From: Methylococcaceae bacterium
GTDB taxonomy: Bacteria > Pseudomonadota > Gammaproteobacteria > Methylococcales > Methylomonadaceae
Assembly (NCBI GenBank): GCA_016715325.1
Contig: JADKAL010000003.1
Location: forward strand, 248,001-312,000
Reading direction: 5' to 3'
DNA: 64,000 nt
Both the position numbers and the translations under genes were made by a program. Shown piece by piece: positions 36,270 to 43,934 of this stretch (positions are counted from its first letter, which is position 1; every line of letters starts with the position of its first letter). Below the pieces are notes generated by a model that ran no database searches, had not been told where the DNA came from, and was given only the letters and a program-made list of their open reading frames with translations.

Positions 36270-38093
36270 ATGAAGCGTCTTAGTATTTTATTCATGGTAT
36301 TGATGTTGCAACCCTTGGTTGCTTTGGCATGGTGGAACGACGATTGGGGCTATAGAAAAAAAATTAGCCTGGATGTGCAAAAGGTTAAACAAGACGGCCT
36401 TGTTGCGCCGGAAGACGGCCTCGCTTTAATCCGGTTACATACGGGAAATTTTCTGTTTTTTCCGGAACTGGCGGCAGGCGGCAAGGATATTCGTATCATT
36501 GCCGGAGACGACAAGACGCCGTTGAAGTTTTTCATCGAAAAAGTCGATGCAGCAAATGAAATGGCGCTAATTTGGGTCAAGTTACCCAAAGAAGTCGTTA
36601 CTGCACAGGATGCCGCCGTCTGGGTCTATTTTAATAATCCTGAAGCCGTCGACGGGCAGGATATTCCGGGAACTTTTAATATAAATCAAGTATTGAATTA
36701 TTCCTTTGAAGGGACAGATGTTAAAGATAATACCGCAAACACCAATCATCCCGCTCAGACGACGTCGGTTCTCAAAGACGGCGGTTTAATCGGCGGTTCG
36801 GCAACTTTTCAAGGAACTCAAGTGATAAGAGTTCCTGAAAAACCTTCGTTAGCAATGTCGCCGACGGCGGGCTGGACAGTATCGGTTTGGTTAAAGATGG
36901 AGCAAAATCAACCGAACGCTGTGCTAATCCAGCGCGGCGGCAATACGTCAAATCAAGTCGCATTGACGATCAGGGATTTAACGCCTGTCTTAGAAGTTTT
37001 GGATGCCGACGGCGCGAAGCAGGAATTTACTGCCTCGATAAATCTAGCGACTGGTAGCTGGCAGCATTTAGCCTTAGTTGCCAATGCTGAAAAATTGTCG
37101 TTGTTTTTGGATGGTAAAACGGCAGGGGAGTTTCCTGTCAAACTTGCCGATGTGACAGGCGATATGACAATCGGTGCCGACCTTAGCGGAACTAGAGGCT
37201 TTACCGGCGCTATCGATCAGTTATCGGTTTACAAAATCGCTCGCGACGTTAATGCCGTTAAATACGACTTCATGATGCAAGGGGCAACCGGGGCATTACT
37301 TTCCTACGGCGATGAAATGTCGTCTGACGAAGAGAGCGGCGGCGACGAGTCGTACTTACTTTCCACGTTAGACAATGTGACCATCGACGGATGGGTTATT
37401 ATCGGAATTTTAGGCGTGATGAGCTTGATAAGCTGGGTCGTTATGATCTGGAAAGGAATTACTGTCGGCCGAATACACAAGCAGAATCAGCAATTCGAAC
37501 AAGCGTTTCGTCAATTAGGTTCCGGCCATCTTACCGATTTAGAACACAACCAAGAAAAAACCGGCAATCATCAAGAGAACGAAAGCCCGGTATTATTCTC
37601 ATTAGCCAATCAGAATACATTTAAAGATTCATCGCTGTACCGTATTTATCATGTCGGTGTTGAAGAAATGGAAAAGCGCTTCGTTAAAGCGGTCGGTGCA
37701 GATGTTGTAGCGCCGCAAACATTGACCGCGTCGGCTATGGAAGCGGTGAAAGCATCCATGCATGCGGTTGTAGTCAGAGAACTGCAAAAACTCAATTCAA
37801 TGATGGTGATGTTGACGATAGCCATTGCCGGTGGGCCGTTTTTAGGCTTATTAGGCACGGTTGTCGGCGTAATGATTACCTTTGCCGCCATCGCCGCCAG
37901 CGGCGAAATCAATGTAAACGCAATCGCACCCGGAATTGCCGCCGCTTTGGTGGCGACTGTGGCTGGTTTGTTTGTCGCGATTCCAGCCTTATTCGGATAT
38001 AACTATCTGGGTAGCAAAATCAAGGTTGTTAGCGCCGATATGCAAGTTTTCGTTGACGAATTTGTTACAAAATTGGCGGAAGAACATACCTAA
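36270..38093 (+). CDS. DUF2341-LamG-ExbB fusion (TolQ/MotA-type proton channel with large periplasmic head)
   Basis: 607 aa from the ATG at 36270 (a GTG one codon earlier is possible). After a signal peptide (LSILFMVLMLQPLVALA) comes a DUF2341 domain (WWNDDWGYRKKISLD to about residue 130, with VWVYFNNPEA). A LamG/concanavalin-like domain follows (about 140-340, GWTVSVWLKMEQ, GSWQHLALVANAEKLSLFLDG). A membrane helix at about 370-392 (GWVIIGILGVMSLISWVVMIW) begins the ExbB/TolQ core. The core ends with the conserved pair of helices: GGPFLGLLGTVVGVMITF (near 525) and GIAAALVATVAGLFVAIPALFGYNYL. ExbB uses the proton gradient with ExbD to energise TonB. The periplasmic head suggests recognition of a glycan or protein at the cell surface. 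It heads an operon with exbD, tonB and a porin. Confidence 0.88.
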   Translation: MKRLSILFMVLMLQPLVALAWWNDDWGYRKKISLDVQKVKQDGLVAPEDGLALIRLHTGNFLFFPELAAGGKDIRIIAGDDKTPLKFFIEKVDAANEMALIWVKLPKEVVTAQDAAVWVYFNNPEAVDGQDIPGTFNINQVLNYSFEGTDVKDNTANTNHPAQTTSVLKDGGLIGGSATFQGTQVIRVPEKPSLAMSPTAGWTVSVWLKMEQNQPNAVLIQRGGNTSNQVALTIRDLTPVLEVLDADGAKQEFTASINLATGSWQHLALVANAEKLSLFLDGKTAGEFPVKLADVTGDMTIGADLSGTRGFTGAIDQLSVYKIARDVNAVKYDFMMQGATGALLSYGDEMSSDEESGGDESYLLSTLDNVTIDGWVIIGILGVMSLISWVVMIWKGITVGRIHKQNQQFEQAFRQLGSGHLTDLEHNQEKTGNHQENESPVLFSLANQNTFKDSSLYRIYHVGVEEMEKRFVKAVGADVVAPQTLTASAMEAVKASMHAVVVRELQKLNSMMVMLTIAIAGGPFLGLLGTVVGVMITFAAIAASGEINVNAIAPGIAAALVATVAGLFVAIPALFGYNYLGSKIKVVSADMQVFVDEFVTKLAEEHT

Positions 38094-38127
38094 GATTTGT
38101 GTCTACTATTTTTATCTTATTACTATC

Positions 38128-38532
38128 ATGAAAATTCAAGAAGACAACGCGCCTTACGACGAAATTAACGTAACGCCGATGCTTGATCTGGCTTATGTAT
38201 TGCTGATTGTGTTTATTTTGATGGCAACGGTATCGGTCCAGGGGATTACAGTTAATTTACCGAAAGCCAGCGATGCGCCGAGCCTTGCTAAGCCGCAAAC
38301 CAAAGCGATTACGATTACCGCGGACGGGACCGTATATTTAGATACTTTCCCTGTGTCGATGGAACAATTGGAATCGACTTTACAGCAATACAAGGCTGTC
38401 AATCCGGCGTTGCCGGTCGTCATTAAAGGCGATGCGGCGGTTCAATACGTCAAAATTGTCGATGTGTTGGCGTTGCTGGGCAAACTCGATATTACTCAAA
38501 TCGGTTTAGTTACCCAAAACTTAGTTAAGTAA
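38128..38532 (+). CDS. exbD: ExbD/TolR-family biopolymer transport protein
   Basis: 134 aa. The start at 38128 is chosen because it gives the usual ExbD N terminus (EDNAPYDEINVTPMLDLAYVLLIVFILMA). The single membrane helix carries the essential aspartate (MLDLAYVLL). The periplasmic domain contains ITITADGTVYLD and LPVVIKGDAAVQYVKIVDVL, as in TolR/ExbD. It partners the preceding ExbB fusion to form the proton-driven motor. The gap to the previous stop is 34 bp and tonB follows after 14 bp. Confidence 0.93.
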   Translation: MKIQEDNAPYDEINVTPMLDLAYVLLIVFILMATVSVQGITVNLPKASDAPSLAKPQTKAITITADGTVYLDTFPVSMEQLESTLQQYKAVNPALPVVIKGDAAVQYVKIVDVLALLGKLDITQIGLVTQNLVK

Positions 38533-38546
38533 CGTTTTAATTCCGA

Positions 38547-39200
38547 ATGGTAAACACAAAGCTTAAAAGCTACCTAATCGGCGGCGTGGTTCTGGTTGTG
38601 TTGGTGGCATTAGTAACCGGGATCGTCCAATTTCTAGTTAACCGCGAAAAACCTCAAAAGAAAGAACGGAAAATCCAGGCGATTACAATGGTAAAACCGC
38701 CGCCACCGCCACCTCCGCCGCCCAAAGTGGAAAAACCGCCGGAGCCTGAGCCGGAACAGAAGATTGAAGAACAAGCTGCGCCGGAGCCTGAGGAAGTACC
38801 CGATGTTGCGAATGAACCGCCTGCGGGCGATTTAGGATTAGATGCCGAAGGCTCGGCCGGTTCGGACGGTTTCGGGCTGGCGGCCCGGAAAGGCGGTAAA
38901 GGGCTATTCGGCGGTGGGGGCGGGAGTCCTTACGCTTGGTTCGGCAATTTAATTAAAAACGATATTCAAGATTTGATCTCCGGAAATGAAGATTTACGTG
39001 CAAAAGACTACAGCATCGTCATCAAAATTTGGCTGGAAAACGACGGCAGCGTGAAGCGTTTCGAGTTGGCAAACAGCAGTAACGACGCTGACATCGATAA
39101 TTTATTAAAAAAAATTATCGGCAGCTATAACAAAGTCAGCCAACCGCCGCCGCCAGGGATGGAGCAACCGGTTAAATTTCAAATTACCTCAAAAACTTAA
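38547..39200 (+). CDS. tonB: TonB-like energy transducer
   Basis: 217 aa. The N-terminal membrane anchor (SYLIGGVVLVVLVALVTGIV, residues about 8-27) is followed by a proline-rich rod starting with a run of nine prolines, then repeated PEPE motifs. A glycine-rich hinge (GGKGLFGGGGG) leads to a C-terminal TonB/TolA-type domain (residues about 127-217, SPYAWFGNLIKNDIQDLI, then DYSIVIKIWLENDGSVKRFE). It links the ExbB-ExbD motor to an outer-membrane client. No TonB-dependent receptor lies in the window, so the client could be the porin next door, TpsB, or an unlinked receptor. Confidence 0.9.
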   Translation: MVNTKLKSYLIGGVVLVVLVALVTGIVQFLVNREKPQKKERKIQAITMVKPPPPPPPPPKVEKPPEPEPEQKIEEQAAPEPEEVPDVANEPPAGDLGLDAEGSAGSDGFGLAARKGGKGLFGGGGGSPYAWFGNLIKNDIQDLISGNEDLRAKDYSIVIKIWLENDGSVKRFELANSSNDADIDNLLKKIIGSYNKVSQPPPPGMEQPVKFQITSKT

Positions 39201-39215
39201 CTATAAAAGGCAAGT

Positions 39216-40940
39216 ATGGAACGGCACACTTGGATGATCGCCTTAACTCTGCTCGGCGCTGTTTCGGCGGCGGACGCTGACGAAAAAGAAGAATTGATAT
39301 TGTTAAAAACGACAACCATCAATTTGATCGAACAATTAGTCAAACAAGGTGTTATCACCGAAAAAGTAGCGAATGATATGCTTAAGAAAGCGGATGCCGA
39401 AGCAAAAGCGGAGCATGAAGCGTCGAAAACGAATACGGTAAAAGACATCAAACCGGAGCTGAATGAAGTAAGGGTCCCCTATGTCCCCGAATTCGTTAAA
39501 GATGAAATCCGTCAGCAGGTCCGGCGCGAATTAAAAGACGAAGTCGTAACCGACGTCATGCAAAAAGCGAAGAGCGAAAAATGGGGAACGCCGGATGCAC
39601 TACCCGATTGGGTGAATCGCTTTAAGCTGTCCGGCGATATGCGCTTACGTTATCAAAACGATTTTATGGCGAGCGATAATGCACCTACCGACGGACAAGG
39701 GAATCCCTATTTGAATTTTCCAGCCATAAATTCGGCAGGCGGGCTAAACAATACGCTACCTGAAAATTTGTTTTTAAATACCAAGGAAGATCGGCAGCGC
39801 TTCCGGGCGCGGGTGCGCTTAGGAATCGATGCCAAGGTAACCGATAATCTGCTAGCCGGTGTTCGATTGGCGAGCGGTAATTTGCCCGATCCGGTATCGA
39901 CCAACCAAATGATGGGCAATACCGGCAGCCAATATGAATTTAATCTGGATCGCGCCTTTTTGAAATACGATGCCGTAGACGACGAGAACTTCAAATGGTT
40001 GACCTTGACGGGCGGTAGAATTGCTAACCCCTGGTATGTTGGCGGCGGAGAATTTACCGGCGGTAGTGAGTTGGTTTGGGATACCGATTTGTCGTTTGAA
40101 GGCTTTGCCGCGACCGGGCGTTACAGCTTGGGCAGCGCTACGGGACAGCCTGATAAGCATGATAAAACCAGAGAGGTTTACGCGACTGTTGGCGCTTTTC
40201 CCTTGCAAGAAGCAGAGTTGAGTTCAAAAGACAAGTGGCTGTTCGGTGGGCAGGTCGGGCTGGATTGGGGCTTTCAAAATCAGGACTCCATACGCGCCGG
40301 CTTAGGGTATTACGATTACATGAATATTCAAGGCGTCCCGAACACTAACAATCCCCCGACTTGTGATACCAATCAAGCCGTCAATAACTTGTCTATTCCG
40401 CAATTTATGCAATTCGGCAACACATTGGTTGGAATTTGTAACGATCCGACGAATTCAGGACCGACTTTATTCGGCCTTGCCTCGGATTACAACATTATCA
40501 ATTTTAATATCGCGTACGATTTGGCGAAATTCGCTCCATATCATTTAATCGTAGCCGCGGATTACGCGAAAAATATCGGTTTCGATAAAACAGAGATTAA
40601 CCGGTTAAATGTGGTTAACGATAAGTCGGGAGGCGAAGTCGAAGAAGAAACCGACGCTTGGCAGGTTCGCATGGATTTCGGTTGGCCGAAAGTCGAACGT
40701 TACGGTCAGTGGAATGTTTTTGCGCTTTACAAATATGTTGGCCGAGATGCGGTGTTAGATGCTTTTTCCGATTCGGATTTCCATCTGGGCGGAACCAACG
40801 CCAAGGGATGGGTGGTTGGAGGAAATTACGGTTTAATGAAAAACTTATGGTTCACCGGACGCTGGTTGAGCACAGATGTGATTAACGGCCCTAAGTTCGG
40901 TATCGATACTTTGCAACTCGATGTCAACGCTAAGTTTTAG
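39216..40940 (+). CDS. outer-membrane porin (putative porin family)
   Basis: 574 aa. Short signal peptide (MIALTLLGAVSAADA). A helical or coiled segment of about 100 residues follows (IEQLVKQGVITEKVANDMLKKADAEA, EIRQQVRRELKDE). The beta-barrel begins at FKLSGDMRLRYQNDFM near residue 132 and ends with LQLDVNAKF, a terminal phenylalanine. This layout matches the 'putative porin' family (Porin_5-like). It is the fourth gene of the Pho-controlled motor operon, 15 bp after tonB. A role in admitting phosphate or small phosphoesters, or as the TonB client, is inferred from position. Confidence 0.85.
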   Translation: MERHTWMIALTLLGAVSAADADEKEELILLKTTTINLIEQLVKQGVITEKVANDMLKKADAEAKAEHEASKTNTVKDIKPELNEVRVPYVPEFVKDEIRQQVRRELKDEVVTDVMQKAKSEKWGTPDALPDWVNRFKLSGDMRLRYQNDFMASDNAPTDGQGNPYLNFPAINSAGGLNNTLPENLFLNTKEDRQRFRARVRLGIDAKVTDNLLAGVRLASGNLPDPVSTNQMMGNTGSQYEFNLDRAFLKYDAVDDENFKWLTLTGGRIANPWYVGGGEFTGGSELVWDTDLSFEGFAATGRYSLGSATGQPDKHDKTREVYATVGAFPLQEAELSSKDKWLFGGQVGLDWGFQNQDSIRAGLGYYDYMNIQGVPNTNNPPTCDTNQAVNNLSIPQFMQFGNTLVGICNDPTNSGPTLFGLASDYNIINFNIAYDLAKFAPYHLIVAADYAKNIGFDKTEINRLNVVNDKSGGEVEEETDAWQVRMDFGWPKVERYGQWNVFALYKYVGRDAVLDAFSDSDFHLGGTNAKGWVVGGNYGLMKNLWFTGRWLSTDVINGPKFGIDTLQLDVNAKF

Positions 40941-40949
40941 ACTAAGCTT

Positions 40950-41590
40950 ATGAAACGGATATTACTTTTTATCGTTTTGATCGGTTTATCCCTGCCCGGG
41001 TTTGCCGCCAATAAAGAAAAGACGGTGCTAGCGTTCGGGCATTGCGGAAAATGCAATCGACCTTGACGGAAATAACAGCGGAACGTGACGCCTTGAAAGC
41101 CGAGGCCGCTAAAAAAAACGCCGAACTGGAAGACTTAAAGAAGCAGATCGGCGATGAAAAAAAAGCGTCGACCGCATTAATCGAAAAACACGGTAAGGAG
41201 AAAGCCGCGCAACAAAAAGTTACCGATGAATTGCATTCGCATTTGGATGCAACGAACGCGAAACTGCGGGAAGTCATCGATAAATACAACACCTTAAATC
41301 AGGCTAATAAACAGTTAATCGACGAACACGTAAAACTCAATACGACTCAGCAAGCGACAAGCACCGAATTAAAGGTTTGTTCCGCTAAAAATCTTAAAAT
41401 GCTGACCGTATCCAAAGAAGTCATTGAAAATTACCGCAAATGCCAAGAAAAAGATTGGGTGGATGCTGTCGTCGATTCGGAACCTTTACTGCAACTCAAT
41501 ACGGTAAAATTTGAAAAAATGCTGCAAGATGTCGAAGATCGAATAAACCGGGAAGAATACGACGAGAAAACCAAACAAGTCGCGCCCTAG
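40950..41590 (+). pseudogene. periplasmic coiled-coil protein, frameshifted near 41017
   Basis: The ATG at 40950, 9 bp after the porin stop, starts a signal peptide (MKRILLFIVLIGLSLPGFAA). The frame then closes at 41064-41066. The -1 frame continues without a stop to 41590 as a long charged coiled coil (TEITAERDALKAEAAKKNAE, then KVTDELHSHLDATNAKL). Restoring one A in the A4 run at 41017-41020 joins both parts (NKEKDGASVRALRKM), giving a protein of about 213 aa. It is the last gene of the exbB-exbD-tonB-porin operon and may be a periplasmic spacer or scaffold. A sequencing error is the simplest explanation for the break. Confidence 0.7.
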
Positions 41591-41598
41591 CAATAAAT

Positions 41599-41738
41599 GA
41601 TTCGGACGCTAATGTTTGATGCTTAAAGTTAGGTGTCTCCCTTCGCTCCGGCTCCAGGTAAGCATAATTGAGTAGCAGGCTTTCCACAGCGCTTCCTGAG
41701 CGGAGTCGAAGGGAAATTAAACTGCACAAGACCGAATT
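41599..41738. repeat. MITE-like inverted-repeat element, copy B
   Basis: 140-bp element with outer ends gattcgg (41599) and the complement of aattcggtctt (41728-41738). Inner inverted arms lie at 41639-41658 and 41689-41713 (cccttcg...ctccgg type). It has the same size and plan as the copy at 6966-7106 and fills the gap between the coiled-coil gene and the CorA-like gene. Confidence 0.7.
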
Positions 41739-41861
41739 TATGGAAACTGTAGGGCTATGCTACTCAATACCTCTCATACGCAATTTGTCCGTTAACGTTA
41801 AGTCTCAATTTCATTGACAAGTAATCCGTTCAAGCTCTGAACAAAATGGTATGATTTTGCA

Positions 41862-43201
41862 ATGAGTACGAACACAGATAATACGCAATCTCGGGAACAC
41901 CATAACAACCTTCTCGAGATTCTGCAAAAGCATAAAGTCATCGAAAATTTGGTTCATAAACAAGACATGCCGAATCATGACTTGGTGGAAACCATCGTAC
42001 GTAAAGAAAATCTCGTTCAGTTGCAACAAGCGCTTAATCATTTACCACCGATCGATATTGCGCGAATTTTGGAGCAGGTGGCGCAAGACGATCAATTACT
42101 CATTTGGGCGCAATTAAGCGACGATATAAAACGCGCCGTACTTGCCCACGCACCGCTTTCCGTGTTGCAAATCCTGGGTAAAAAAGAGTACAAAACCGAA
42201 AAATACCGGATTAAGGCCTTTAATTTATCGGATGGGCGATTACGTGAAATACCGATACAAACATCACAAGATTTGGTCGAGACTAAACCTGTTTGGGTCG
42301 ATATGGTTGCGCCGACTTTCGAAGAGCGGTTGTGGGTGGGCGGTATTTACGGCATCGAATTTCCCGATCCGGATCGTCTTAGCGACTTGGAATCCAGCGT
42401 TTTTATGTAGAAGAAAACGGTGAAATCCATTTGCATTCGGACTTCTTGTTGGACAAAGACGACATGTCCCATAACATTGCCGTGGCGTTTATCCTGTATC
42501 AAGACATTTTATTTTCCATCCGCAACGAAGAGTTGCCGGTGTTTCGCTTACAACGGATGCGGGCGCTCAGCCAGCCCGACTATGTTTCCAATGCTAAGGA
42601 TATTTTATTAGATCTTTATGCGGCGGATACCGAATATACCGCCGACGCATTGGAAGAAGTCTATGCGGCTTTAGAACTTGTCGGCAATGAGGTGCTCAGC
42701 AAACAAATGAGCGATGAAGCTGCGGCGAAAATATTGATCGATATTGCTCACGAAGAAGATTTGAACGGTCGTATTCGCCGCAACGTGATGGATACGCGAC
42801 GCGCGGTTTCGTTTTTAATGCGCAGTAAAACCCTGGCTAAAGATCAACTTGAATACGCACAACAAATACTGCGCGACATCGAATCGATCGACGGACATAC
42901 CGCGTTTCTGTTCGATAAGATCAACTTTTTGATGGATGCCGCTGTGGGTTTCATCAATATTAACCAAAACAAAGTCATGAAGCGGTTGACGGTAGTCAGC
43001 GTTGTGTTTATGCCGCTGAATATCTTGGCCGGTATCGGCGGCATGTCCGAGTTTTCCATGATGACGCAAGATATTCCCTGGCCGGCATCCTACAGTTTGT
43101 TTACAGCCGGTTTAATCGTTGTCGGTTGGGCTACGTATCTTGTGCTGCAAGCTTTCGAGAAACGCGAAGCTCGGAAATTCCGTAAAAACGATCCGGATTA
43201 A
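41862..43201 (+). pseudogene. CorA-like divalent cation transporter with MgtE_N-like domain, frameshifted near 42400
   Basis: The first frame (41862-42410) encodes a helical MgtE-N-like domain (LVQLQQALNHLPPIDIARIL, DQLLIWAQLSDDIKRAVLAH) and the start of a CorA domain (KPVWVDMVAPTFEERLWV). It stops just after a T5 run at 42400-42404. Restoring one T gives ESSVFYVEENGEI and carries on in the -1 frame to 43201. The rest is the CorA helical funnel and two membrane segments (VVSVVFMPLNILAGIGG, then PASYSLFTAGLIVVGWATYLVL). The GMN signature between the helices reads GMS (GGMSEFSM). The stop overlaps that of the convergent gene by 3-4 bp. The intact product would be about 446 aa and may carry Mg2+ or another divalent ion. 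Confidence 0.78.
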
Positions 43202-43641
43202 TAAAGTGCGTCATTAACCAAATATGCGTGCTTATCACGTATTATTTTATCCGCTTTGGGACGGCCTGTTTTAACGCGTTCGATTTTTTCAACCGCACTG
43301 ATGAGTTCGGATAAATTCATTTCCGTGAGTAATTGTAAACCGGCGCGTAAAATCTCGCCCTTTTTTACATGGACGCCGGCCGCTAGGCAAATCTTTTTAA
43401 GTTCCGATATTTTGCGATAATCCTGTTCGGGAAATGAAAAACTGTCCCGTATTACTTTTTTGTCGTGTTTTTTCTTTTTAACCGAAAACGGGGCTATCTG
43501 ATTCTGCACCGGAAATTCTTCGGATTTTACCGGTTCTGCCGCTTCGGATTTTTTAATTTCCTTTTTAACCGGCGGTTTTTTTACGGCCGTTGATTGTGTT
43601 TTGTTAGGGACAGCGCTTTTAGTGGATTCGGTTGTTGTCAT
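43198..43641 (-). CDS. lysine-rich protein with C-terminal RHH-like segment, unknown
   Basis: 147 aa from the ATG at 43641; a TTG five codons earlier is possible. The N-terminal half is low-complexity, rich in Lys, Pro and Glu (KKPPVKKEIKKSEAAEP, SVKKKKHDKK). It resembles histone-tail-like linkers. The C-terminal half (FPEQDYRKISELKKICLAAG, KKGEILRAGLQLLTEMN) has a ribbon-helix-helix flavour and ends in VKTGRPKADKI. I take it as a DNA-binding or nucleoid-type protein of unknown target. It is convergent with the CorA-like gene; the two stop codons overlap. Confidence 0.6.
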   Translation of the reverse strand: MTTTESTKSAVPNKTQSTAVKKPPVKKEIKKSEAAEPVKSEEFPVQNQIAPFSVKKKKHDKKVIRDSFSFPEQDYRKISELKKICLAAGVHVKKGEILRAGLQLLTEMNLSELISAVEKIERVKTGRPKADKIIRDKHAYLVNDALY

Positions 43642-43772
43642 GAGTGTAGTTCCCAAATATGAATGGTAAATAATATAAACAGTATATACCGTTTATATAA
43701 GAAAGTAATGTTTTTCGAATAGTCTTAAATCAAGGCGAGTAATGGGGATTTAGAGAAAACTTCCATCGAAAT

Positions 43773-43817
43773 CTGTCATATATTTGTCAACAAACTGTAA
43801 TGAAATATGGTTAATGT
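43773..43817 (+). promoter_or_regulatory. triple Pho box and -10 before the pyruvate-kinase-like gene
   Basis: CTGTCAT (43773-43779), ATAT, TTGTCAA (43784-43790), CAAA, CTGTAAT (43795-43801): three half-sites at exact 11-bp period with 7, 5 and 6 of 7 matches, the best array in the window. TAATGT at 43812-43817 begins 10 bp later. The ATG is at 43935. Confidence 0.78.
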
Positions 43818-43934
43818 TAAACAAATAATATAGTAGTCTCTGGATAAATCCTTTGAGACGCTCAGTACCCAAAAGATAGATACGTTTACAGTAAAGTATT
43901 GATTCAGAAATAAACACCCTTTCACATTAGTAAG

